From Sphingomonas sp. (lineage in GTDB: Bacteria; Pseudomonadota; Alphaproteobacteria; Sphingomonadales; Sphingomonadaceae): a stretch of DNA of 64,000 nucleotides. A program made the translations under genes and the position numbers. How positions within the stretch are numbered: position 1 is the first letter of the stretch; each line of letters opens with the position of its first letter. This document shows positions 54,850 to 62,237 of the stretch, piece by piece. A model generated the notes under the pieces. That model ran no database searches. It was not told where the DNA came from and worked only from the letters and a program-made list of their open reading frames with translations. Location of the stretch: the NCBI RefSeq assembly GCF_003248515.1, contig NZ_QFOB01000003.1, positions 124,001 to 188,000 on the forward strand, read 5' to 3'.

Positions 54850-56166
54850 TCACCGGGCCGCGACCTTCGCCAGCGCATCCTCGGGCGAAAGCTCGATCTT
54901 CTCGCCGGTGGCGCGGCGCTTCAGCTCCACAACGCCCGACGCCAGCCCCTTGGGGCCGATCACGATCTGCCAGGGCAGGCCGATCAGATCCATCGTGGCG
55001 AACTTGGCGCCCCCGCGCTCGTCGCGATCATCATACAGCACCTCGACGCCCGCCGCCTCCAGCCTGGCGTAGAGATCGTCCGCCGCCGCCGCGCACGCCG
55101 GATCATCGGCGCGCATGTTGATGAGGCCGACCGCGAAGGGCGCCACTGCATCGGGCCAGATGATGCCCTTGTCATCGTGGCTGGCCTCGATGATCGCGCC
55201 CATCAGGCGCGAGACGCCGATGCCGTAGCTGCCCATCTGGGGCACCACCTCGGTGCCGTCCGGCCCCTGCACCTTCAGGCCCATCGACGCCGAATATTTG
55301 GTGCCGAAATAGAAGATGTGGCCCACTTCGATGCCGCGCGAGGTGCAGAGCGCCTCGCCCGCCTCGCGCTCGCGATCCAGATCGCGCTTCTCGTCCGTGG
55401 CGGCATAATCGGCGGTGAGGCCGGAGACGAAGCTCTGCAGCGCCGCCGCATCATCCGCATCGACATCGAGCACGCGATCCTGCTCCCACGCCGTGTGGTA
55501 GAAGACCTCGCTCTCTCCGGTGGGGGCCAGCACGATGAATTCATGGCTGAGATCGCCGCCGATCGGGCCGGTATCGGCCTGCATCGGAATCGCGCGCAGG
55601 CCCATCCGCGCATAGGTGCGCAGATAGGCGATGAACATGCGATTATAGCTGTGGCGCGCGCCCGCTTCGTCCAGATCGAACGAATAGGCATCCTTCATCA
55701 GGAATTCGCGGCCGCGCATCACGCCGAAGCGGGGGCGCACCTCATCCCGGAATTTCCACTGTATGTGGTAGAGCGTGCGCGGAAGATCGCGATAGGAGCG
55801 CGCCGCATCGCGGAAGATGGCGGTGATCATCTCCTCGTTGGTGGGGCCGTAGAGGATCTCGCGATCGTGGCGATCGGTGATGCGCAGCATTTCCGGGCCA
55901 TAGGCATCGTAGCGCCCCGATTCGCGCCAAAGATCCGCCGATTGCAGCGTGGGCATCAGCAATTCGATGGCGCCGGCGCGATCCTGCTCCTCGCGCACGA
56001 TGTTCGCGATCTTCTGGAGCACGCGATTGCCCAGCGGCAGCCAGGCATAGATGCCTGCGGCCGTCTGCCGCACGAGGCCCGCACGCAGCATCAGCTTGTG
56101 GCTGACGATCTGCGCCTCGGCGGGCGATTCCTTCATCACGGGCAGGAAATAACGGGAAAGGCGCAT
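54850..56166 (-). CDS. proS: Prolyl-tRNA synthetase (short alphaproteobacterial type)
   Basis: Class II synthetase charging tRNA-Pro; 438 aa, the short form without the insertion (editing) domain found in alphaproteobacteria. Motif 1 MRLSRYFLPVMKESPAEAQIVSHKLMLRAGLVRQTAAGIYAWLPLG; motif 2 DEVRPRFGVMRGREFLMKDAYSFD (about 137-160); motif 3 MGSYGIGVSRLMGAIIEA (about 310-327); C-terminal anticodon domain (PFAVGLINMRADDP...YDDRDERGGAKFATMDLIGLPWQIVIG). The start at 56166 is the usual MRLSRYF. It lies upstream of lolC on the same strand. Confidence 0.96.
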   Translation of the reverse strand: MRLSRYFLPVMKESPAEAQIVSHKLMLRAGLVRQTAAGIYAWLPLGNRVLQKIANIVREEQDRAGAIELLMPTLQSADLWRESGRYDAYGPEMLRITDRHDREILYGPTNEEMITAIFRDAARSYRDLPRTLYHIQWKFRDEVRPRFGVMRGREFLMKDAYSFDLDEAGARHSYNRMFIAYLRTYARMGLRAIPMQADTGPIGGDLSHEFIVLAPTGESEVFYHTAWEQDRVLDVDADDAAALQSFVSGLTADYAATDEKRDLDREREAGEALCTSRGIEVGHIFYFGTKYSASMGLKVQGPDGTEVVPQMGSYGIGVSRLMGAIIEASHDDKGIIWPDAVAPFAVGLINMRADDPACAAAADDLYARLEAAGVEVLYDDRDERGGAKFATMDLIGLPWQIVIGPKGLASGVVELKRRATGEKIELSPEDALAKVAAR

Positions 56167-56379
56167 GGTCGTCCGTCGCTGTGGCGGGGTAGGCCGCTGC
56201 TTAGAGGCTGATCGCCCCCGGTGGAAGCTCTGCGCGCCCCACGATCGAAAGAGGCATGTTCCGATCAGCCCGCGGACGGGCCAGAAACGTTATGTTGCGC
56301 GGAAAACACAGGGTGCGACCTTTCGTATCGTTGACGACTCATTAACCGTGGCAACCGACCCAATGCTCCGCTACCAACC

Positions 56380-56537
56380 TCCCACGGACAACGGCCGACG
56401 GCCTGGGTTCGGGGAGGCTACGGCCCCGCACGGCGACAGCCGGAGCGAGTGGGCCGGGCAAAGATCGGGGGCTGACGAGCGATCGTCACGCAGGCGCCCG
56501 GGCTATCTCGACAGAGGTGGCCCGGGCGTTTGCTTTT
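56380..56537 (+). ncRNA. Candidate small RNA ending in a strong terminator
   Basis: A GC-rich stretch with several potential stems (GACGGCC...GGCCCCG-like segments, GGGGAGG), with no coding potential, ends at the hairpin at 56494. The 5' end is unknown, and the proposed start is arbitrary. No Rfam family is recalled. It is based only on structure and the terminator. Confidence 0.3.
56494..56537 (+). terminator. Rho-independent terminator in the proS upstream region
   Basis: CGCCCGGGC pairs perfectly with GCCCGGGCG (9 bp) around a 16-nt loop, followed by TTTGCTTTT. No gene on the plus strand precedes it, so it must end an untranslated transcript or one initiated by read-through. Confidence 0.7.
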
Positions 56538-56664
56538 GGGGCCATCCGCCTGTCTCCCGGCTGAACCGCGCGCCCGTTTTCAGCGGAAAAGCCGGGATCG
56601 GCCGAAGAAAGACGCGCGCACCCTTCCTTGCCCGCATGCGTTCCTGTCTTCGACAAAGGAGACG

Positions 56665-56817
56665 ATGATGGCCAGCCAGCCCCCCATTCCCGAAGGCCCG
56701 GTGCCGACCCCGGTGGACGATCCGATTCCCTCGCCCGCCGATCCCGTGCCCTCCGCGCCGAGCGACCCCGTGGTGACACCCGGACGTGGCGAGCCCTCCT
56801 TCGCAGAGGGAACATGA
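56665..56817 (+). CDS. Small proline-rich protein (50 aa)
   Basis: MMASQPPIPEGPVPTPVDDP then PSPADPVPSAPSDPVVTPGRGEPSFAEGT: almost entirely Pro/Asp/Val/Ser, intrinsically disordered. AAAGGAGACG directly before the ATG is a good ribosome site and the main reason to call it. No function is known. It lies just before another small gene on the same strand. Confidence 0.6.
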   Translation: MMASQPPIPEGPVPTPVDDPIPSPADPVPSAPSDPVVTPGRGEPSFAEGT

Positions 56818-56846
56818 CCTTCACCGCGCCTTAACCGGTGGCGGGC

Positions 56847-57035
56847 ATGATCCGCCGCGTCATGCCGCTCCGCTGGATCTTCCGCAGCCGCTGGGCCGCC
56901 CTCATCTGGGCCGGCGGCATCTGCCTTTCCGCCGTACGATTCGCCGGCGGCGACGCGACGACCGTGGACGCCGCCCATTCGCCGGACACACATGCGGCCA
57001 TGACGAGCGCGCTCAACGCCGAGGATCCGGAATAA
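56847..57035 (+). CDS. Small membrane protein, unknown function (62 aa)
   Basis: MIRRVMPLRWIFRSRWAALI starts a basic segment and a transmembrane helix (about 14-33, RWAALIWAGGICLSAVRFAGG). A short polar tail follows (ATTVDAAHSPDTHAAMTSALNAEDPE). A GTG three codons earlier is an alternative start. GGCGGG lies just before the ATG. It is inner-membrane with its C-terminus probably in the periplasm. Frames of this kind recur in sphingomonads as hypothetical proteins. Confidence 0.6.
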   Translation: MIRRVMPLRWIFRSRWAALIWAGGICLSAVRFAGGDATTVDAAHSPDTHAAMTSALNAEDPE

Positions 57036-57091
57036 GGCGGGCGCAGCCTGATCCGGCCGCAGCGGATTCATCAGTTCAAAATATTGTTTTA

Positions 57092-57119
57092 GAAAGATTT
57101 TTTGCCCTGAAGATCTTTC
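57092..57119 (-). terminator. Possible terminator of the arsR-type gene
   Basis: GAAAGAT/ATCTTTC (7-bp arms, 14-nt loop) in an AT-rich patch 20 bp after the ArsR stop. It is weaker than the other terminators here; stem AT-rich. Confidence 0.35.
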
Positions 57120-57138
57120 CGGCCACGTGGAGATCGCT

Positions 57139-57489
57139 CTAGCTGGAGGCGGCCGCCGCCCGCTCCTCATCCCGCGCGTGCGCATCCAGAATGGCCGCGA
57201 TCAGCCCCGGAAAGCGCTGGTCCACCTCCGCGCAGCGCGAGGCATTGCGCACCTCCACCCCATGCCGCTCGGAGCGGATCAGGCCAGCCTCGCGCAGCAC
57301 CTTGAAATGCTGCGACAGCGATGATTTCGGGATGACGCGATCGCCGATCGCGGCATGGGCCGAACAATTCTGGAGGCAGGCGCCCCCGGCGATGCTCGCA
57401 AAGATCCGCGCGCGCACGGGATCGGACAGGGCATGAAGGATCGCCTCCAGCCGCACAGCCTCCATCGTCGGATGAACCAGGGTCCGCAT
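57139..57489 (-). CDS. ArsR-family transcriptional regulator
   Basis: Winged-helix dimeric repressor, 116 aa. The helix-turn-helix region is RLEAILHALSDPVRARIFASIA (about 13-34) and IPKSSLSQHFKVLREAGLIRSERHGVEVRNA (about 53-84), typical of ArsR/SmtB. A cysteine pair (ACLQNC, about 38-43) could sense metal or redox, but no canonical metal motif in the recognition helix is certain. It is divergent from an SDR oxidoreductase gene with an inverted repeat in the shared region, so it probably regulates both. Confidence 0.88.
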   Translation of the reverse strand: MRTLVHPTMEAVRLEAILHALSDPVRARIFASIAGGACLQNCSAHAAIGDRVIPKSSLSQHFKVLREAGLIRSERHGVEVRNASRCAEVDQRFPGLIAAILDAHARDEERAAAASS

Positions 57490-57518
57490 GAATTTTTACG
57501 TAGGGGGGGTTGATAGAC

Positions 57519-57545
57519 AGTTCAATGGTTCCGATTTCCTGAACT
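57519..57545. promoter_or_regulatory. Candidate ArsR-family operator between arsR-type and SDR genes
   Basis: AGTTCA-N15-TGAACT, an inverted repeat in the 109 bp divergent spacer. It is placed 30 bp from the regulator start and 54 bp from the SDR start, as expected for a shared operator. Confidence 0.45.
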
Positions 57546-57598
57546 ACGGGACCAAGCGCGCCATTCCGGCGGTCCGCATGCCCGTCAGGATCGGAAAC

Positions 57599-58345
57599 AT
57601 GTCGAAACTTTCGGGCAAGGTTGCCATCGTCACCGGCGCATCCAAGGGCATCGGCGCGGGCATCGCCAAGGCGTTCGCGGCCGAAGGAGCCGCCGTCATC
57701 GTCAACTATGCCTCCAGCAAGGCGGGTGCCGACGCGGTGGTGCAGGAAATCGTCGCCGCCGGCGGCAAGGCCGTCGCCGTGCAGGGGGACGTTGCCGATC
57801 CGGCGCAGGCACAGGGCATCGTGGATGCCGCCATCGGCCATTTCGGCAAGCTGGACGTGCTGGTGAACAATTCGGGTGTCTACGGCTTCTCGCCGATCGA
57901 GGAGATTGCGGTGGACGAATATCGCCGCCAGTTCGACATCAACGTGCTGGGCCTGCTGCTCACCACGGGGGCCGCCGCGAAGCATCTGGGCGAAGGCGGC
58001 AGCGTCATCAACATCTCCTCCGCCATCACCCACCTTCTGCCGCCGGCATCGGCCATCTACAGTGGCACCAAGGGCGCGGTGGACGCGATTACGGGCGTGC
58101 TGGCCAAGGAACTCGGGCCGCGCAAGATCCGCGTCAACGCGATCCTTCCCGGCGTGGTGGAGACGGAGGGCACGCATACGGCCGGCGTGATCGGATCGGA
58201 GATGGAAAGCACCTTCGTAAGCCTCACCCCGCTTGGCCGAACGGGCCAGCCGGTGGATATCGCCAAGGTCGCCGTCTTCCTTGCTTCCGACGAGGCGGGC
58301 TGGCTCACCGGCGAGAGGATCACGGCGAGCGGTGGCCTGCGTTAA
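57599..58345 (+). CDS. Short-chain dehydrogenase/reductase
   Basis: Classical SDR, 248 aa, NAD(P)-dependent, cytosolic. The Rossmann glycine motif GASKGIGAGIAKAF (about 13-26), NNSG (about 88), the catalytic Ser-Tyr-Lys (NISSAITHLLPPASAIYSGTKGAV, about 136-160, Tyr and Lys spaced YxxxK) and the C-terminal LTGERITASGGLR are all present. The ATG at 57599 begins MSKLSGKVAIVTGASKG. The substrate is unknown, possibly an alcohol/ketone. Divergent ArsR-family regulator upstream suggests induction by a stress or substrate. Confidence 0.9.
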   Translation: MSKLSGKVAIVTGASKGIGAGIAKAFAAEGAAVIVNYASSKAGADAVVQEIVAAGGKAVAVQGDVADPAQAQGIVDAAIGHFGKLDVLVNNSGVYGFSPIEEIAVDEYRRQFDINVLGLLLTTGAAAKHLGEGGSVINISSAITHLLPPASAIYSGTKGAVDAITGVLAKELGPRKIRVNAILPGVVETEGTHTAGVIGSEMESTFVSLTPLGRTGQPVDIAKVAVFLASDEAGWLTGERITASGGLR

Positions 58346-58369
58346 GCCAAGCTGTCGGACAGGCCTTGC

Positions 58370-58402
58370 CCCGTCATTCCGGCCTGGGGCCGGGATGACG
58401 GG
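58370..58402. terminator. REP-like hairpin / bidirectional terminator between SDR and pyrG
   Basis: CCCGTCATTCCGGC pairs with GCCGGGATGACGGG (one G.T mismatch). It lies between convergent stops (SDR at 58345, pyrG at 58422). The CGTCATTCCGG core is a common sphingomonad REP motif. Confidence 0.65.
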
Positions 58403-58421
58403 AAAAGGCGGGAAAGAAAGA

Positions 58422-60056
58422 CTAGACCAGCCGGCTCTGGCGCAAGGCCGCCTCGATGAAGCTGGCGAACAGGGGATGCGGCTCGAACGGCTTGGACTTC
58501 AGCTCCGGATGGAACTGGACGCCGATGAACCAGGGATGGTCCGGCCGCTCGACGATTTCCGGCAGCGTGCCATCCGGCGACATACCGGAGAAGCGCAGGC
58601 CGCCTTTCTCCAGCGCATCCTTGTAATGGACGTTCACCTCATAACGGTGGCGATGCCGCTCGGAGATGGTGGTACCGTCATAGATGGCCGCGACGTGGCT
58701 GTTGCCGGCAAGGCTCGCCTCATAGGCGCCCAGCCGCATCGTGCCGCCCAGATCGCCGCCCTCCTCCCGCTTCTGCAGGCCCTCGGCGCTCATCCATTCG
58801 GTGATCATGCCGACGACCGGCTCGTCCGTGGGGCCGAATTCGGTGGTGGAGGCATTGGCGATGCCCGCCGTGTTCCGCGCGCCCTCTATACAGGCCATCT
58901 GCATGCCGAGGCAGATGCCGAAATAGGGCACCTTGCGCTCACGCGCGAAGCGGACGGACGCGATCTTGCCCTCGCTGCCGCGCTCGCCGAAACCGCCGGG
59001 GACGAGGATGGCGTGGCAGGGCTCCAGCTTCGCCGCCAGCTCTTCCGAATCATGCTCAAACATCTCGGCATCCAGCCAGCGGATGTTGACCTTCACCCGA
59101 TTGGCGATGCCGCCATGGACGAGCGCCTCGTTGAGCGACTTGTAGGCATCCGCGAGGCCGACATATTTGCCGACCACGCCGATCGTGACCTCGCCCTCCG
59201 GATTCTGGAGGCGATCGACGATATCGTCCCAGCGGCGCATATCCGGCGCGGCACCCGGATCGATCCGGAAGGAGCGCAGCACCGCTTCATCGAGGCCGGC
59301 CGCGCTATACTGGATCGGCACCGCATAGATGCTGGAGGCATCCAGAGCGGGGATCACGGCATCCTTGGGCACGTTGCAGAAGAGCGCGATCTTGGCGCGC
59401 TCATTATCCGGCAGCGGATGTTCGCTGCGACACACCAGCACATCCGGCTGGATGCCGAGCGAGGTGAGATCGCGCACGCTGTGCTGCGTGGGCTTGGTCT
59501 TCAGTTCCCCCGCCGCTGCGATGTACGGCACCAGCGTCAGGTGGACGAAGCAGGTATTTTCGCGGCCCAGATCGTTCCGCAGCTGGCGCAACGCCTCCAT
59601 GAAGGGCAGCGATTCGATATCGCCCACCGTGCCGCCGATCTCGCACAGCACGAAATCGAGGCCTTCCGTGTCCGCGACCGCGAAATCCTTGATCTCGTTC
59701 GTCACGTGCGGGATCACCTGGACGGTGGCGCCCAGATAATCGCCACGCCGCTCCTTCGCGATGATATCGCGATAGATGCGGCCCGATGTCACGTTGTCGC
59801 TCTGGCGCGCAGGGACGCCCGTGAAGCGTTCGTAATGGCCGAGATCGAGATCCGTCTCCGCGCCATCGTCGGTCACGTAGACTTCGCCATGCTGATACGG
59901 GCTCATCGTGCCCGGATCGACGTTGAGATAGGGATCGAATTTCCGGATGCGCACGCGGTATCCACGCGCCTGGAGGAGCGCCGCAAGCGACGCCGCCATG
60001 AGGCCCTTGCCAAGCGAGGAGACCACGCCGCCGGTTATGAAGATGAACCGCGTCAT
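58422..60056 (-). CDS. pyrG: CTP synthase
   Basis: Amidates UTP to CTP using glutamine; 544 aa. The N-terminal synthase domain starts MTRFIFITGGVVSSLGKGLMAASLAALLQARGYRVRIRKFDPYLNVDPGTMSPYQHGEVYVTDDGAETDLDLGHYERF, the most conserved part of the family. The class I glutaminase domain contains PYFGICLGMQMACIE with the nucleophilic Cys (about 379-393) and GVQFHPE (His/Glu, about 515-521). It is intact. It lies upstream of the convergent SDR and next in line to secG on the same strand, but with a 214 bp gap. Confidence 0.97.
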   Translation of the reverse strand: MTRFIFITGGVVSSLGKGLMAASLAALLQARGYRVRIRKFDPYLNVDPGTMSPYQHGEVYVTDDGAETDLDLGHYERFTGVPARQSDNVTSGRIYRDIIAKERRGDYLGATVQVIPHVTNEIKDFAVADTEGLDFVLCEIGGTVGDIESLPFMEALRQLRNDLGRENTCFVHLTLVPYIAAAGELKTKPTQHSVRDLTSLGIQPDVLVCRSEHPLPDNERAKIALFCNVPKDAVIPALDASSIYAVPIQYSAAGLDEAVLRSFRIDPGAAPDMRRWDDIVDRLQNPEGEVTIGVVGKYVGLADAYKSLNEALVHGGIANRVKVNIRWLDAEMFEHDSEELAAKLEPCHAILVPGGFGERGSEGKIASVRFARERKVPYFGICLGMQMACIEGARNTAGIANASTTEFGPTDEPVVGMITEWMSAEGLQKREEGGDLGGTMRLGAYEASLAGNSHVAAIYDGTTISERHRHRYEVNVHYKDALEKGGLRFSGMSPDGTLPEIVERPDHPWFIGVQFHPELKSKPFEPHPLFASFIEAALRQSRLV

Positions 60057-60270
60057 GGGAGAAAACGCCTAGCCGCCCGAATCCCCGCGTGGCAAGCCCG
60101 CGCGGCAACACCATTCATTCGATCCACAGGAAATGAGGCCCGGGCCACCCTCCCGTCCGACCCGTTTTCCTCTGGACGACGCCCGAAGCGGCGAAGTGAG
60201 CCGAATCCCGGCTATGTCCGATCCCGCCGACCTTCGACCGCGCCCGGGATGAGCGGAGAAATCGAGTGCC

Positions 60271-60612
60271 TTACTTCGCCAGCGGAACGGCGGCGTTATC
60301 GGCCTGGGGAGCCGGCGCCTGGGCGGGCTGGGCCGCCGGAGTCGCCGCCTGCTTGCGCGCGAGCGACGTATCGATCGTGCGGGGGCCGCTCTGCATCGTC
60401 GCGAGCGCGGCGAGGCCGATCGACATGACGATGAAGATCGTCCCGAGAATCGACGTGGCGCGCGTCAGGAAATCGGCCGCGCCCCGCGCACTCATCAACC
60501 CGCCCGGATTGCCGCCGGACGTGAGCCCGCCGCCTTCTGACCGCTGGATCAGGATGACGCCGACGAGCGCCGCGGCGATGAGGGCATGGACGACGAGAAG
60601 GAAGGTGAACAT
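60271..60612 (-). CDS. secG: Preprotein translocase subunit SecG
   Basis: Accessory subunit of the SecYEG channel; 113 aa. Two helices: FTFLLVVHALIAAALVGVILIQ (about 2-23) and TSILGTIFIVMSIGLAALATM (about 53-74), separated by RSEGGGLTSGGNPGGLMSARGAADFLTRAT, the typical glycine-rich loop. A Pro/Ala/Gln-rich tail is common in alphaproteobacteria. It lies between pyrG and tpiA, the standard order. Confidence 0.95.
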   Translation of the reverse strand: MFTFLLVVHALIAAALVGVILIQRSEGGGLTSGGNPGGLMSARGAADFLTRATSILGTIFIVMSIGLAALATMQSGPRTIDTSLARKQAATPAAQPAQAPAPQADNAAVPLAK

Positions 60613-60675
60613 GGGGCGCGGCCGTTACAGGAAGCCGGGCTCCGGGGCAATGGCGGAGGGTGATATGGCTACCCG

Positions 60676-61290
60676 TCAGCGTGGCGGCCGCTCCTCCCGG
60701 CCTTCCCTCCATCCCTCATTCGGGCGGGCTTCGCCGTCATGTCTCTTCTGGCCGCCTTTCTCCCGTTCGGCGTGGAGCATATCCAGATCATGATCCAGCG
60801 CGGCCGCCAGGATGCGCGGGCGCCATGCTTCCTCGAGGCTCCTCGCCATCTGCCGCGCGAAGGAGAGATCGAAGAGCAGGCGCCCATCCTGCGTGATCTT
60901 CAGCAGATGATTGCGATAGTCGCGCTCGATATCGACGCAGCGCCCGATCGCGCCATCGACGATCTCGCCCCGGCCGGCCTTCAGATCCGCCCAATGGACG
61001 ATGCTGTCGAGCGCGCACAATTTCCAGTCGTTGAGGGAGCGATCGGCGGCGAGCGCCTCGGGATCGCCCGTCGCGCCGGTCTGCCGGATCGCCATCTCTT
61101 CCGGCGTGAAGGCCGGAAGCTCCTGCAAGCCGAGGAAATAAGCGGCACTGACCTTGCCCAGCCCGATCGGCCGGGCTTCCGCCTTCGCCGGCACGGGCAC
61201 GGGCATGGCCGCCGGCGCGGAATTCTGAGCGGGCGCCGCGCCCGACAGGACGAGGCCGGCGGCCAGAGCGAGGAGAGCTGAACTGCGCAT
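60676..61290 (-). CDS. Exported hypothetical protein (204 aa)
   Basis: Signal peptide MRSSALLALAAGLVLSGAAPAQ. The mature part has a spacer rich in Ala/Pro, then a helical domain: GLQELPAFTPEEMAIRQ (about 50-66), NDWKLCALDSIVHWADLKAGRGEIVDGAIGRCVDIERDYRNHL (about 85-127, two Cys), FARQMARSLEEAWRPRILAAALDHDLDMLHAERE (about 140-175). A charged tail ends it. The role is unknown; placement between secG and tpiA on the same strand suggests a local operon. Confidence 0.7.
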   Translation of the reverse strand: MRSSALLALAAGLVLSGAAPAQNSAPAAMPVPVPAKAEARPIGLGKVSAAYFLGLQELPAFTPEEMAIRQTGATGDPEALAADRSLNDWKLCALDSIVHWADLKAGRGEIVDGAIGRCVDIERDYRNHLLKITQDGRLLFDLSFARQMARSLEEAWRPRILAAALDHDLDMLHAEREKGGQKRHDGEARPNEGWREGREERPPR

Positions 61291-61328
61291 GCCGCCGTAA
61301 CGAGCCTTAAGCGCCCCGGGTCCGCGCG

Positions 61329-62078
61329 TCAGAGCGCGGCCGTGGCCTGTATGATCGGCACGAACTGCGCGGCGGTGAGGCTGGCACCGCCGACGAGCGC
61401 ACCATCCACATCCGGCACGGCCATCAGCTCGCCCGCATTTTCGGGCTTTACCGAGCCGCCATAGAGAATGCGCACCCCGGTGCCTTCCGGGCCGAGCAGC
61501 TCGATGAGCTTCGCGCGGATCAGTTCGTGGATGGCGGCCACATCCGCCACGGAGGGCGTGCGCCCCGTGCCGATCGCCCAGACGGGCTCATAGGCGATCA
61601 CGAGATTGGCCGCCTTGCCCGAGGGAGGCACCGATCCCGCAAGCTGACCCGCGACGACGAGATCGGCGCGCCCCGCATCGCGCTGCTCCTCCGTCTCGCC
61701 GACGCAGAGGATCGCGATGAGGCCGGCAGCCTGCGCCGCTTCCGCCTTGGCGCGCACGTCCGCATCCGTTTCGCCCTGATAGGTGCGGCGCTCGCTATGG
61801 CCGACGATCACGTAGCGCGCGCGCAGATCCGCGATCATCGCGGCCGAAACGCCGCCCGTATAGGCGCCCGATTCCAGATGGTGGCAATCCTGCGCGCCGA
61901 TCGCGAGCAGGGGCGCGGCGGCGGCCGCCTCGCTCATCAGGGTGAAGGGCGGGCAGATGGCGACATCGAGGCGGCCCTGCGCGTTCAGCGCGGCAGCCTC
62001 TATCTCCGGGAGCTCCGGCAGCGCCGCGCGCGTGCCATTCATCTTCCAATTGCCAGCCACCAGCTTTCGCAACGCCAT
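61329..62078 (-). CDS. tpiA: Triosephosphate isomerase
   Basis: Interconverts dihydroxyacetone phosphate and glyceraldehyde 3-phosphate; 249 aa TIM barrel. MALRKLVAGNWKMNG supplies the Asn/Lys active-site residues. ARYVIVGHSERRTYQGE carries the catalytic His (about 95), and VIAYEPVWAIGTGRTPS the catalytic Glu (about 165). ILYGGSVKPENAGEL is the phosphate-binding loop. It is divergent from the PpiD-type gene with a 159 bp spacer. Confidence 0.97.
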   Translation of the reverse strand: MALRKLVAGNWKMNGTRAALPELPEIEAAALNAQGRLDVAICPPFTLMSEAAAAAPLLAIGAQDCHHLESGAYTGGVSAAMIADLRARYVIVGHSERRTYQGETDADVRAKAEAAQAAGLIAILCVGETEEQRDAGRADLVVAGQLAGSVPPSGKAANLVIAYEPVWAIGTGRTPSVADVAAIHELIRAKLIELLGPEGTGVRILYGGSVKPENAGELMAVPDVDGALVGGASLTAAQFVPIIQATAAL

Positions 62079-62237
62079 GATGATCGCCCCTCACATGATT
62101 CGCGAAACCGGCTAGCAGGCTTGAAGCGATCCCGGCAAACTGCGGGATCCCGCCCGCCCTTCCCGCCAAAGCTTGTCGACCGCACGGGCGCGGCCTAAGG
62201 GCCTTTCCCTTCCCCGCTTCCTTATCCGGGTTATTCG

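Larger units (their letters stand above)
56167..56664. other. Gene-free region between proS and the 50-aa protein gene
   Basis: About 498 bp without a credible coding region; the open frame that crosses it is Arg/Pro-rich noise. It contains one strong terminator (56494-56537). A TTGACG element at 56331-56336 could be a -35 box, but no good -10 follows at 17 nt. The stretch between may encode a small RNA. Nothing else recognisable. Confidence 0.6.

Noticed and set aside
56165..56668. 167-codon frame in the proS upstream gap
   Set aside because: Arg/Pro-rich, no ribosome site, runs through a strong terminator.
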